Shown here: one piece after another, positions 36,697 to 48,622 of the stretch
Position numbering within the stretch: position 1 is the first letter of the stretch
Layout: each line of letters opens with the position of its first letter
From: Nepenthes gracilis
Taxonomy: Eukaryota; Streptophyta; Magnoliopsida; Caryophyllales; Nepenthaceae
DNA length: 64,000 bases
NCBI GenBank assembly: GCA_033239525.1
Contig: BSYO01000004.1
Location: 14,670,037 to 14,734,036 of the forward strand
Reading direction: 5' to 3'
The notes under the pieces: model-generated
What the model saw: the letters and a program-made list of their open reading frames with translations, nothing else
Database searches by the model: none
Told to the model about the DNA's origin: nothing
Program-made: the position numbers and the translations under genes

Positions 36697-39115
36697 TGTA
36701 AAGACCGCAATTCCAAAAACCAGGAATGTAATTCGGGACGACTTATGTAATTCAGATTATGATGGAATTAATCCAAAATAGTCTTTGACAAATATACTAG
36801 CCTCTTATGTCTTAGTTTTCTTATATACTCAAGCCCGATTCCTTTAATTTAATTTTTTGAGGCTTACCAAAAATAATAATTTAATTTTTGAACCTAAAAG
36901 CCAGGAATTAATTCGGGATGTGTTAGGCAATCTGGATTTTGAGGTAAATAATCCCAGTTGATCATTGACAAGTAGACTAACTTCCCATATAGTCGTTTCC
37001 CAAAACCTCGACACCTGATCTTTTAAATTTTCCTTCAAACCCGAAGGCCAGGGCTGTAAAGCGGGAGATGATAAGAGATTCGATTTGGTACGAAATTAAT
37101 ACTAGATGATCTTTAGTGTCTATACTAAGCTTCCATGTCCTAAATTTCCACAAACACATACCCCAACACCTTAAACTAAATCCTTCAAGATAATAGGCAA
37201 AATGGGAAAATTCGGCAACCGAGGGGGACTTGGACAAATTTGATTTGGCAGCTATACCAGCGGGGAAATTAGGTGGATTTCTCACTCCATGTTAGACTAT
37301 AGTAAGTATAAAATATAGTAAATTACGGATACATTATATATTAATAGGATAAAATTGGGAAAAGAGGAAGGAAAGCAAGAGGCAGCAAGGAGAAGTTTAG
37401 CTGAATTATTTAATTCATATATGTACACATGGCACCCACAAACAATAGCAGCAAAGATGGACCTTGAATTAAGAGTGACAAAAGCAGCACACATTAGCTA
37501 AAAATTGGCCAATAGGTAAGCAACAAAAGGAAGGGTAAGTAGCTGCCAAATCAAGTGGTGATTCAGCAATCCATTAGCCACATGGTAGGGATTCAAGAAA
37601 GGGAAATTTGAGGTGGCAGTTGAGCTGATGACTCAGCCGCTCAATTCTGAAAATTATAAGTACGCATGAGGAGAAAAAGGAGAGGCTAAGTTGAGAGAAA
37701 AATTTGAGAGAAAATAAGGGAAAAAGAAGAAAGAAATCGTGAACAGCAAGAAGGGAAGAGGAATTGCTGAAATTTGGCAAGTGTACTTCAACCCTTTTCT
37801 TGATTGTTGAGCAATTTTTGGCTACTTTTTTTTTTAGTATTGTTGATCCAATACTTGCATATGCTTCTTTAGTTATCATAAATTCATGAGGAGTTGTAAG
37901 AAAAAAATTAACAATGGGTGAACCGGCCTGGACACATGATAGTGTCCAAAATCGGGTTCTGTTGTGGCAATTCTTAATGTTTACTTCATATCGACCACTA
38001 AATGGCCAAATTAGCCAACTACTGAAACGGGTCAAATGATCCTTATTTAATGAAGTAAAAGTAGAAAAAAATGAGCCACTGAAGCGTTCTAAAAGGGGTT
38101 CAAAATCGGACCCAAACTCGGCTTCAGAATCAGCTTACTGGTTCTGCTGATGCTGAAATTTTAGTTTCTGAAATTTAGCAAAACACGCCAAAATGGATTG
38201 ATCTGGAGTCCAAACCGACTCGATTTGCTAGTATTACGTGTGGACTACCACCATGTAAACCAGCGGCCCAAGAATATATGGGTCGGATACTGAACCAGAC
38301 CCATGAACAGCAAGGGTCTTCCTGAACTGCTTCTTTGAGAAGTTGGGGAAATAATTTTAAATAAAATACAACCCGAACCCAAAATGAGCCAAATCGGTGC
38401 CAGAGGTTAGCTAATTCCTTGGAGGTGATATTCAAGTATCGCCTCATAAAAATCGGATCCAAATTAAATATGATTCCGACCCTCAAATTTGGAACAAAAT
38501 CTGTCTGCATAAGCTGATACTGATGCAGAATCTGTTATGGGAATTTGGTCTGAACCGGTCAATATTTTGACTCGGACCGGCCCTAAACCAAATTTATTCT
38601 TAAACTTAAGTCCCTTGGCTACAAGAGGAAGCCCAGAACCCGTCAAAAATAGGCCCAATTGAACCATAAAAAAATTAGGGAAGTAGAACTACCCTAGACA
38701 GTTCTGCTGAAACCCGAATGGGCAGTCTGTGTTGGCAGACTAAACCGGACACCATCCGATCACCAAACTTGCTCAAATTTTGGCACGAAATAGATACAAC
38801 CCATGTCCATGTTGTGTAAAAATGTCTCATGAAAATAGGCTATATAACTCAGTGAACTGGTCCCTCAAAGCCTTTCCCGAACCGGTTCATCTTAAATGGT
38901 AATTTGAGCCCTTTATTATAAAGGGTTGAACCGGGCCCAAAGTTGACTAAAACTTGACCGAACCAATAACCAATAGACCTAAGAATGATATTGGGATACT
39001 TATAAAAAAAAGAAACATTCGGGCACAAAATAATTAGGAAAACCGGTCCCAAGCCTTAACCGAACCGGTTCACATGAACCGAGAAGTTTTCGAAATATGA
39101 ATAAAATATTCAAGA
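36697..39115 (+). mobile_element. LTR fragment G (counterpart of the solo LTR at 31166-34938)
   Basis: It starts TGTAAAGACCGC at 36697 and carries the same gaaccggttca-rich composition and agaaagaag leader (37670-37770) as H in inverted orientation. At 39115 it stops abruptly at the gag fragment D, so its 3' end is missing. The opening contains a 150-160 bp unit in three diverged copies (36711-37190). Short ORFs on the minus strand are shadows. Confidence 0.5.
36711..37190 (+). repeat. Three diverged tandem units of about 160 bp
   Basis: Units start near 36711, 36887 and 37037. Each carries ccagga/ccaggg, then attcgggat or gcgggagat. A tagtctttgacaaatatact-like segment follows, with the variants tgatcattgacaagtagact and tgatctttagtgtctatact. 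A cataccccaacacc-like end closes the unit. Divergence is high, so the triplication is old. Confidence 0.6.
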
Positions 39116-40465
39116 CCTATCCGCTTTTATAGGGTCAGGCTCCCCCAAAAACTCCGGAACTCGCTCCTAGATGAAGCGATCGTATGCAGATGGTCTCGGA
39201 TTATTACGGGCTGGGACGGGAGCCAGAGAAGGGACAGGGGCAAGATTCCACTGTTCCAAATTCTCAAAAATGTTCGTCAGTCAGCCCAACAAATTCAGGT
39301 ACTCGACCTCTCGATCTTGAGACCGACCATCACCTTGTGAGCCTCTACGCCTAGGTGGCATCTTTGACTTAAGAGAATAGCACTTAAATAGGAACGATTA
39401 TGAGTTAGTCAGAGGATCAAACTTTAATTACAATATATTATTATCTATGCAATTAAACAAAACTATCGTCCTAACCTAACTCCAGGCTAAGTTACGCAGG
39501 CTAGGGTGAGCATTATCTACCCTAGCTTAGACACTCCAGGCCTACGTTCACCTATCAATGCAAAATCCCCAAAAATCAGAGGCTGAATTCATCCCGGCAC
39601 GGGGTTAGGGTTTCGGTATGAAAATTGATCTCAATCCACAAATTAGAACATGAAATTTATATATATGCATAATCAAAGCATGAGAATCATAAATACATAC
39701 ATGTGTCGAGTATCAGGATAATAATACCAGAAGAGGATCGAACAAAAATCAAAAAGAATGGAAGAAAAGGGTATTGGTGTACTTGTCTCGACCCGATTTA
39801 TAATTTCTCTAATTAGCTCGAAGCCAGAATCAGACTCGAAGACCGTAGTTTGCACTTTCTCTCTCTTCTCCGCTCCCTCTCTCTCCCTCTCTTTCTTCTC
39901 CGTGTAAAAACACAATGGGCAAAACCCGCACTCATCTTTATGAGTGCATTGGTGCTCGAGCGGCACTCGAGCTCTTATCGGGCGCCAAGACACCCAAAGG
40001 GAGCACTCGAGCTCACCTCGAGTGCTCCTCAAGCGAGCAATTATGTTTAACGTGCCCAGGGCGCGCCTCAAGTGCTCCTCGGGTGATGCATTCTATTTTT
40101 TACACCCGGTCGTGCCTCAGGCATGGGTTAGGCCCGCATCAAGCCTACTTCTTTTTCACACCGTTTGGGACAAGTTTTGACCCTTCTAACCGAAGTTTTC
40201 ATATCCTTGGATCCTAATTTTGATTATATGACCTTAATAAGCCATAATTATCATAATTTACAATTCAGAATCTTATTAATGGATTAACATTTTATGGTTT
40301 ACAACTTTGGTTCCTGATTTTACTAATTCCAGATATTTGAGCTTTTCAAACCGATTTCTCCCGTACCCTTTGACCTCAATTTAGCTGTTTTAACTTAATT
40401 GCCTCCTAATTATTATATTTTAAATTCTAAAACCTCACAATTCATATTTACCACATCGTGAAAAT
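39116..40465 (-). pseudogene. Gypsy fragment D: LTR part, leader and gag start
   Basis: On the minus strand, 40465-39556 is the first half of an LTR (start TGTGAGGTTTTAG at 40439; compare 3690-3990 and J). It joins directly to a leader (39555-39363) and a gag start at 39362 (MPPRRRGSQGDGRSQDREVE). The rest of the LTR and the primer site are deleted. The gag start matches B (48894 onward) almost base for base, including TGA after NLLG and TAG after the F-I of the next block. It ends at 39116 against G, after about 80 codons. Gag would form the particle; this copy cannot. Confidence 0.75.
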
Positions 40466-42288
40466 TGGCACCTTATAATAATGCTTGTACTGCATCCTGA
40501 AAGCCACCTGAGGAACATCCTCCCTCTTAATCTTCAATTGATAATACCTCGAACGTAGATCAATCTTGGAAAACACGAGTTCTTTGCAACTAATCAAATG
40601 AATCATCAATCATTAGGAGGGGATACTTATTCTTGATCATAATTTTATTCAAAACTTGATAATCAATACATAACCTCATCGACCCATCTTTATTCTTTAC
40701 AAATAACATGGGAGCACCCCACAATGACATACTCAGTTGAATGAAACCCTTTTCCAATAAATTCCATAACTATTATTTCAACTCCTTCAACTCAAATGGG
40801 CCATTCTATATGGAGTCCTCAAAATAGGTGTCGAACTTAGCACAACATTAACGGCAAACTTGATCTCCCGATCTGATGACAACCAAGGCAAATCCTCTAG
40901 AAAAACATTCTCAAATTCGCAAACAATTGAAATATCATCAATGGCCACAGAATGACTTCTAGATATGCTAACATATGCTAAATAAACTCGGCACCCATCT
41001 TTCATTAAGTGGCTCTTGTGCAATGTCGAAATCAGTCTGGTAGTCTCCCTACCAACTCTACCTTAAAACTCAAAAGTCTCATACCCCAAAATTCAAAACA
41101 AAATAGATTTGTTAAAATAATCCACTGTAGCTTGATGACATACCAACCAATCCATCCCTAATATAATATTAGAGTCTAACATATCAAGCAAAATCAAGTT
41201 TGGCAACAACTCATAGCCACTGATCCAAATCAGATAATGAGGATACACAATATTAGCAAATAGATATTTACCTATTGGGGTAGACACCATAAAAAAACAT
41301 TCCAGATATTAGAGAGGTACACAAAAATTAAAGACAAATATATGGGCCATAAAAGAATGCGTAGCCCTGAATCAATTAAAATATTGGCCAAAGAATCAAA
41401 AATCTATAGATTACCTTCCACAAGTGATGGGTCTATTCTAGCATCTCGGGCTATCACTACAAAAGCTCTTCTAGGAACCGGTTGCCTCCTATCTGGATGG
41501 GTCAGACTTGGGCAATCCTTTGCCTAGTGGCCCACATGGCCATGATTGTAATAAGCTCCGCCCTGACGGAAACATACTCTCCCAGCATGATTCCTTCCGC
41601 AAAACTTACACACCAATCTTGTGAACTTGGGCTTAGGCGGCAATGACTTCACTCCAATCGATTTCCCCTTGTCTTTTCCTTTTGACCTCAAATGGGAGCC
41701 TCCACCCCTTGAACTCTGACCTTTATGTTCCAACCACCTCTCAAAACATTTCTTCCGTAACTACTCCTGCTTAATAAATAAAGCATGATCCAGCATCTGA
41801 CTGTATGTTCAAAGTCTTTTTTTTGGTAAGTATGTATGTTCAAAGTCAGAGTGGCACAAGCTACTTTCAAATTAAATCCTATAGCCCTTATAGAAACATT
41901 CGGGCTCTTAAGGCCTCATCTCCAACTATGTGTGGAGTTAATTGAGATAACTCTATAAACTTTGTATCATACTTTACCACGGTCTTGTTCTCCTGCCTTA
42001 GCCTACTAAATTCGTCTTCCTTAATTTTTCGGATGCTGGAGGGAAAGAACTTCTCCAAAAATGCCGTCTGAAAGACATCCCAAGAAATCACCTTGTTCTC
42101 CAGTCCCAAATTTGGCACTAAGTGGCCCACCACTAATTAGCCACGCCCTCCAACTTATATGCAGCAAACTTAACTTTATCTTCCTTCAAGCAATTAATAA
42201 CATCAAATACTCTTTCTAACTTCTAAAGCCAATTCTCTACTTTAACCAGATCTAACTTCTAAAGCCACGCCCTCCCAATTTCATGTTC
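40466..42288 (-). pseudogene. Gypsy fragment C: gag, protease and N-terminal reverse transcriptase
   Basis: On the minus strand: gag core near 42133-41890 (FLEKFFPSSIRKIKEDEFSR, LRQENKTVVKYDTKFIEL), then an R/K/S-rich tail. A knuckle CKFCGRNHAGRVC lies near 41610, with a second one degraded (YNHGHVGH). Protease follows (NIILGMDWLVCHQATVDYF, 41150), then the linker CEFENVFLEDLPWL. Reverse transcriptase breaks off near 40466 before its catalytic motif, where the LTR part of D begins. The upstream edge at 42288 is an inverted junction with element A. A 16-bp LINE stub lies in gag at 41817-41832. It resembles F more than A or B. Confidence 0.8.
41817..41832 (-). mobile_element. 16-bp LINE stub with perfect 15-bp TSD
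   Basis: The inserted bases ttttttttggtaagta read tacttaccaaaaaaaa on the minus strand. This is exactly the last bases plus poly(A) of the K/N/P/Q LINE family. It is flanked by tgtatgttcaaagtc at 41802-41816 and 41833-41847. The gag frame of C is interrupted only by this. It is an extreme 5' truncation during target-primed reverse transcription. Confidence 0.8.
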
Positions 42289-45286
42289 AAATCTCCGAGT
42301 CCAGAAGGAAGAGGAGTTCATTCGACTAAGACAGGGTAACCAGACCGTGGCTGAATATGATGTAAAGTTTACTGAATTGTTTAGGTTTGCTCCTTATATG
42401 GTTGAGGATGAGGAGAGGAAGGCGATGAAGTTCCTTCAAAGCTTACGGGATGACATACATAAGCAATTGGTGACCCTCAAGTTAACAACCTACACCGATA
42501 TATTGGATCGTGCTCTAATCCACGAGCAGGAGCTTGTTAAAGAGGAGTTCTTTAAAAAGAGGTCAGCGAGTAAGAGTGGGGCCAGTCCTAGTTCTGGGCC
42601 AAGCTCAGGGAGACCGTTTAAGAAGTTTAAGCAGCCGATTTCTGATCAAAGGAGTAGCTAGATCTCGTCATCTTCTCAAGCCTCAGTGGGTTCATGTAAG
42701 CATTGTGGAAAAATGCATGGGAATAGGCATTGTCTTAAAATGACCAGTGGTTGTTTCAATTGTGGTTAAGTGGGGCATAAAGCCAAAGAATTCCCTCAAC
42801 TGTTGAGGATTCGTGCCCCGAATCCTACAGTTCAAGGAAATGCTTTTGTCGTATCTGCAAGTGAGGCCAAGGCATTAGATGACATGGCAGAAGGTATTCT
42901 TCCTATTTGTAATATTTCTTGTTCAGTATTATTTTGATTCCGAGTCCGCGCATTCTTTTGTCTATTCCCAATTTGCTCACTGTATTACAATTTTGCCCGT
43001 GACTCTCGACTACTCTTTAGCCGTGTCCACACCCACTAGGTCTTTCGTTGTTACTAATGTCTCTTACCCGAGGTGCACTGTTGAAGCAAATGGATTGTCA
43101 TTGGTTGTTGATTTGATTCTCCTTGACATGCATGGTTTCAACATTATTTTGGGTATAAATTGGTTGTTTTGAAATCATGCAACCATTCACTTTTTTCATA
43201 AGAAAGTTGATTTTGCAATTCCAGGATGTGAACCATTTTACATTTAGGGAATTCGATGGGTGGAATCATCTAGCTTCATTTCAGCATTGCAAGCCCGTCA
43301 CTTGTTGAAAAGTGGATGTGAAGCCTATTTGGCTTATGTTAGTGTGGAGGAGGGTCGGGAATTGTTGGCTAAAGAAATCTCAGTAGTATGTGAGTTTGAA
43401 GATGTGTTTCCTGATAAATTGACTACTCTACCTCCTCATTGAGAGATCGAATTCGGGATTGACCTTGTGCAGGGATCGGCACCAATTTCAAAGGCCCCAT
43501 ACCGTATGGCTCCTATTGAGTTGAACGAATTGAAGAAGCAATTACAAGACCTTCTGGACTTGGGTTTCGTTAGACTTAGTGTTTCTCTATGGGGTGCTCC
43601 CATCTTATTTGTGAAAAAGAAGAATGGGACTTTGAGGTTATGTATAGACTATCGTGAACAGAACAAAATCACGATCAACAATAAATATCCATTGCTACGA
43701 ATTGATAATCTTTTCGATCAGTTGCAGGGAGCTCGTGTACTCCCTTAGATTGATCTTCGATCCAGGCATCATCAGCTTTGTATCAAAAGGAAGATGTGGC
43801 AAAGACGGCTTTCTGAATGAGGTATGGTCGTTATAAATTTCTTATGATATCGTTCGGACTAACTAGTGCCCTTGCTGTGTTTATAGATTTGATGAACCGA
43901 GTCTTCCTACCATACTTAGATAAATTTGTGGTGGTCTTCATTGATGATATGTTAATTTATTCCAAGGATCACACCGAGCATGAGGGACATTTGAGGATCG
44001 TGCTTCAGACCCTTCGGGAGTATCAGTTGTTCGCGAAGTTGAAGAAGTGTGAATTTTGGCTCAATGAGGTAGTGTTCTTGGGCCACGCCATTTCTGATGT
44101 AGGTGTTTTGGTGGACCCAAAGAAAGTAGAAGCTGTGGTTAGGTGGAGTAGACCTGCGTCTGTATCGGAAGTCCGTAGCTTTCTAGGGTTGGTCGGGTAC
44201 TATCGCCATTTTGTGGAAAATTTTTCTCAAATGGCCCTACTCCTTACTCGTTTGATGAGGAAAGAAACCAATTTTGAATGGACCAAAGAGTGTGACCGAA
44301 GCTTTTGGAAGCTAAAAGATTGCTTAACTTTGGCACCAATCTTGACCATCCCTGACAGCTTTGGAGGTTTTAAGGTGTATTGTGATGCCTCTAAGTTTAG
44401 CCTCGGTTGTGTCCCACTGCAAAGGGAGAAAGTGGTAGCTTATGGGTCTTGACAATTGAAGTTCCACAAAAAGAACTACCTGATCCACAATTTGGAGTTG
44501 GCTGCCGTTGTATTCACACTGAAAATTTGGAGGCATTACTTGTAGGGGAGAGGTTCCTTGTGCATTTCCATCACAAAAGCCTCAAGTACTTGTTCTCACA
44601 AAAAGATTCGAATATGAGGCAGTGGAGGTGGATCAAGTTCCTTAAAGAATATGATTATGAGATCCACTACCAAGCCGGGAAGGAAAATGTGGTCGTGGAT
44701 GCCTTGAGCTGTCGAACTAGTTTCATAGCGCGGTGGTTTTTGAGAAGTTGAAGATTGCCTAGAGTCGGCAAAAGAGTTATGCCGATCAAAGGAGATCTGA
44801 GCTTGGATTCAAGGTCGGTGACTTTGTCTTCCTCAAGGTATCACCGTGGAAGGGAGTTTCTCGATTTGGAGATAAGGAGAAGTAGAAACCGCGATTCATT
44901 GGGCCCTTTGAGATCCTTGAGAGATAAGTGGCATATCATTTAGCATTACCACTGAGTCTGGCTGTGGTGCATAACATATTCCATGTTTCCATGTTGAGGA
45001 AGTACGTCTATGACCCATCGCATGTGATTGATTATGGTACCTTGACGATTGACGGAGACTTGTCTTGTTTGGAAATTTTGAATCGGAAAGAGTAGATCTT
45101 GCGATTAAAGTTCATTCCTCCGGTGAAAGTTTTACAGAGAAATCATTCCCGCGAGAAAGCAACGTGGGAAGGGGAGGACGAAATTCGGGAAAAATATCCC
45201 CACCTTTTCTAAGGTATGTAGATTGAATTACCTTTTTCGTATTCGTTAAATTTTGAGGACGAAATTTTTTATAAGTAGGGGAGAGT
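42289..45286 (+). pseudogene. Gypsy element A interior: gag to chromodomain tail, integrase core deleted
   Basis: Gag starts mid-domain (EEEFIRLRQGNQTVAEYD, 42310) and runs to a knuckle whose last Cys is Phe (CFNCG...GHKAKEF, 42755). Protease has DSESAHSF where DSGATHSF is usual (42940) and GINWLF for GMDWL. Reverse transcriptase (43500-44000) keeps its active site FIDDMLIYS (43937-43963) but has frameshifts near 43745. RNase H runs to about 44710 (VVDALSCR). The reading then passes directly to the region just before the integrase C-terminal domain (44755), so the HHCC and catalytic core of integrase are absent. The tail (VHNIFHVSMLRKYVYDPSHV, HSREKATWEGEDE) is chromodomain-like, as in Tekay elements. 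The polypurine region (45277-45285) precedes the LTR. Confidence 0.85.
45277..45285 (+). other. Polypurine tract of element A
   Basis: AGGGGAGAG follows gaggacgaaattttttat, the lead-in typical of Tekay/Del elements, and precedes the LTR at 45287. The equivalent tract of B is at 52328-52336. Confidence 0.7.
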
Positions 45287-45652
45287 TATGAGGTTCCGGT
45301 TCCTAAATACCATAATTAGGAGGTAATTAAAATAATAACAATCAAAATTGGGTTAAACATGTGGGAAATTTTGTGCCGGAATAAAATTTTGTATGAAAAG
45401 GCTCGACGCCTGACTGGTGCCGAAGGCACAAACCAGGTGTCATCTGGGTAGAATGGCCCCCTGAACGGCGCTCGAGGCACCACTCAGGCAGATTTAACAG
45501 AACCTCCACACTCGATGACTGCTCGACCGCCAGCGGGACCCAAAAAATAGAATGACCCGCTTGAAGGGTGCTCGATCAGCACTTAAGGCCCAGCAATGGC
45601 CAAGGCAGTGTGCCTAATTGTCGCTCGATTGACGCTAGAGTACTAGTTGGGG

Positions 45653-45660
45653 TATTTAAA
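45653..45660 (+). promoter_or_regulatory. TATA-like box of the A/B LTR
   Basis: TATTTAAA is followed 45 bases later by the AGAGAGAGAGAG leader. The same box is kept in the other copy at 52695-52702. It is the likely core promoter of this family. Confidence 0.55.
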
Positions 45661-46214
45661 TGCACCCGGGTTCAATTTCGGCCATTTTTAGAAATTTCTA
45701 GAGAAAGAGAGAGAGAGGGAGAGAGAGGGAGCGACGAGCAAGAGAGAGAAAGGAGGAGATCGTAGCCTTGGAGTCCAAATTTATCCGAGAGCTAGTTATA
45801 AAGGTTGTAGCAAGAGTCAAGACAAGTGTTCTCATACTCTCTTTTTGTTCTCTTTCGATATTTATTTATTTTTTTGGGTATTTTCGTCTTGATACCCACA
45901 CAAATCTTGAGAAAAACATGTAGCCTATGATTATTGTCCAAGAAATTTATAATTTATTGTCCAATTTGCTCACCGATTTGTCTGGTTTGGCTTTGCCAAA
46001 CCCTAACCCACTCCCAAATTTGGATTTCTTGTCCCCCTTTGAAATTTCATGCTTTTATCCCATAAATGTGAATCATCACATTTTAAAAAGGTATACACCT
46101 CAACCGGTCGTCCAATGTCACAATTATCAACCCATTTGTGATGTCCGGAAGCTCTAAAAGTGGCCATGGCACTGTTCACCGAAGAGTAAACACAAAATTT
46201 CATGTTTCCATCGT

Positions 46215-46289
46215 TTTTTTTTTTCGCGTGGAGTTCCCTCCGGATTGTGAACTCTGGAATCCAGAGGGAACTCCACGCGAAAAAAAAAA
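46215..46289 (+). repeat. Perfect 26-bp inverted repeat with 23-bp loop
   Basis: The arms 46215-46240 and 46264-46289 are exact complements: ten T, then cgcgtggagttccctc, against gagggaactccacgcg, then ten A. A third, partial arm follows (gtgagctccacgcaaaa, 46317-46340). RNA from either strand could fold into a long hairpin. Confidence 0.85.
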
Positions 46290-47130
46290 TTATTTTGTGT
46301 GAACTCCGATTTCCGGAGTGAGCTCCACGCAAAAAAAAAAGATGATGCGTCTAGCGTGTATGAACTCCGGTTTTCGGAGTGGCTTTTGACCTCTTGGACA
46401 GAGTGGCTCGGGTGCAAGTGTGGCCTTGCAGAATCCGGATCGCCTTTTCCTGGCAATCTGTTTATCCGGAGTGCATTGGACGGAGTGACTCTGCAGATTC
46501 CGGAGTGGGCCGAAGTGCGCTAAGGAATTCAGAGTGCATTGGACGAAATACCCTTCTTCTGGAGGTGGGAGTGCAATGTTGAACGAAGTTCTTTGGACTT
46601 CCTTCGTTGAGGGGCGGAGTGGCTTTGGGTGCTGGCTCAGGACTTGCTATCTCTAGTTCCTGGTGGCTAGATGATGCTGTAGCTCCACTTAGTGTTGAAT
46701 TGTGTCCTGCCCATCTCTGTTTGGTTGAATCAACTGTCGGATGGTTGCGGAAGGGGTTGTGTTGCGGTGGTGAAAGCTGCCATGCTAGATTTTGCAGTTT
46801 TGTAGTGGCTCTCATAGACTGTGCCTGCTGCTTGTATTGAAGCCCTGATCTTGTGGGTTGCTGAGCCGATGATGCTGAATTTTCGGATGAACCTTTGAGG
46901 ATCCAGGGTCACATGGTTGCTAGAATGTTGCACTGCTGTAGAAGCTTCTGGCTATTTTGAAGCCTGCGATGGCTGGCATGGTAGCTGCTTGGTTGCGGAG
47001 TTGCTCCTGTCGTTCGGCAGTAGCTGATTATGAGTTTGTTCATATATTAGACAGGTCTCATATTATGTTGATTATGTTGGTCGTTTGTCCTCCTAGAGGA
47101 GTTTTTTTTGTTTTTTCTGATGTATTAGTT

Positions 47131-47251
47131 GCTCGGGGTATGCCCTAACGGTTTATGTTTTTACTCCAAGTCAAAATACTAGAGTAAAAACATAGATTCT
47201 GTAATTTTTTTCTCCCTTTAATCCAAAATACTTACTTATCAAAAAAAAAAA
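47131..47251 (+). other. Conserved LINE 3' end of P with 12-bp hairpin arms
   Basis: ATGTTTTTACTC (47155-47166) pairs perfectly with GAGTAAAAACAT (47182-47193) around the ccaagtcaaaatact loop region. Two pairs differ from Q yet remain complementary. Confidence 0.75.
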
Positions 47252-48622
47252 GTCTAATTGTGCATGTGTAAATATAACCTTCAAAAAATATATATATGAC
47301 CCATTGTGAATGAGAAATGGTCTGGAGCCCCTTTTATACTGTCGATTGTAAGAAATTCCAAGTTTCTCCTTGAATTATGATATCCATTTATATAAATTGA
47401 ATCATTAAAAGGCTTAAGTCCCAAAGAGAGATAAGAATCAAGTAAGCAATCAGAGGAAAATTCACAATGTATGTATGACCGATTTGATCTCCTAGATAGA
47501 GATAATGTGAATGAAATGAAATGTGGTGGAACCTCCATCAAGGGAAAAGTAATCTTGAAACTAGGACCACGGAGTTATATTCATTGGGTAGTATTCTCTA
47601 GCTTGCCATGTTAATCATGGTGGAAACCAGAGGAATACTTTGGCCTCATATCTTGGCCTTTCATGGGAGCGGGCGATGTCTGTGGTACGTCCAAGGATAA
47701 TACTGTGGAAGAACGAGGATTGCCCTAGTACCCCAAGAAAATGAGGTGTTTATCGACCCATCTACAGGCATGATATGTAGATGACCCCCCGGTCGGGTCT
47801 AACAATAAGCTCTCATGGCCTTAGATCATGTGGAGTATCGTGATCGTTTCCTCGTTCTCTCGCATCGTTAGCTAGTATGACCTACTGGCCCTAGTCCGCA
47901 AAGATCAATAAAAAGAATAAAGGCACATAAAAACATGTCTAATGCCATAATGCTTCCCCAAGCATCTTTTTCCCCTCAAGTTCCCTTTTTAATTGCTAGT
48001 ATATGTTTTTCTCCTATCTCATTATCATTTCCATTGTTTATTTGTCGTTCTTTTGTTATATGATGCACTTGTTAAGTTGTAAGCTCACTCTTGCTACTTC
48101 ATTCCTTTCAAATGAGAATGCACTGATGCTCAAAGAGACTGAGTAGACCATAGAAGTGTGATAGGCAGCCGAGATCAAGTGCGGAGCTTGGAACTTAGTT
48201 GATTATTATGTATGAAACACGGATCTTATATTTTATTTTGAGAACTTGAATATATATATATACTTTCATGCCATGATGATGATGATAGTTTATGTAGATG
48301 GATGTATGGTTCTTATTTTTCCGCCAGTTTTCAATTGTGGTCATGATGGGTTTTCCCAGTAGGCATCCTTTCTGAACCAATGTTGTACTTGAATTATGAC
48401 GTCGGTGCCACCTGTGGTGTTGTGGTGGTTGTGGAATCCTGTGATTTTGGGTGTATGTACTTGTGGATTTGTTGTACAAGTGCTTGTATTTTGGCAAACG
48501 TCCATTTTATAAATGAAACTCTACCCATTTTTCTACAAATAATTATATTATTATTTATGGGTATTAGTTTTATATGATTATTGATGTTGGGTATTTGAGA
48601 AAAAATAACCCAGTCTGTCACA

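Larger units (their letters stand above)
46213..47251 (+). mobile_element. LINE derivative P inserted in the shared LTR
   Basis: The uninterrupted LTR copy (53240-53280) shows where foreign DNA begins and ends; about 23 bases of LTR are missing at the junction. P ends with the family's 3' block (47131-47251): GCTCGGGGTATGCCC, hairpin, tacttatc, poly(A). Its 5' part is a CTCCGG/CCGGAG-rich stretch starting with a perfect 26-bp inverted repeat (46215-46289). The middle is TGCTG-rich and noncoding. I saw no clear TSD, so the boundary may have been altered on insertion. No DUF4283 or reverse transcriptase is encoded. Confidence 0.75.
45287..48622 (+). mobile_element. Shared LTR between gypsy interiors A and B (with LINE P inside)
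   Basis: The left edge follows A's polypurine tract (TATGAGG, ancestral TGTGAGG). The right edge ...CTGTCACA is followed at once by B's primer site. So the same LTR is 3' LTR of A and 5' LTR of B. Its sequence matches B's 3' LTR (52338-53755) throughout that copy's length, apart from insertion P. Without P it is about 2.3 kb. It has a TATTTAAA box (45653), a purine-rich leader (45700-45760) and a CpG-rich GCTCGA block (45400-45650). Confidence 0.85.

Noticed and set aside
37574..38035. 153-codon minus-strand ORF in G
   Set aside because: Falls in LTR leader sequence rich in AGAAA; no motif and not preserved in the inverted counterpart.
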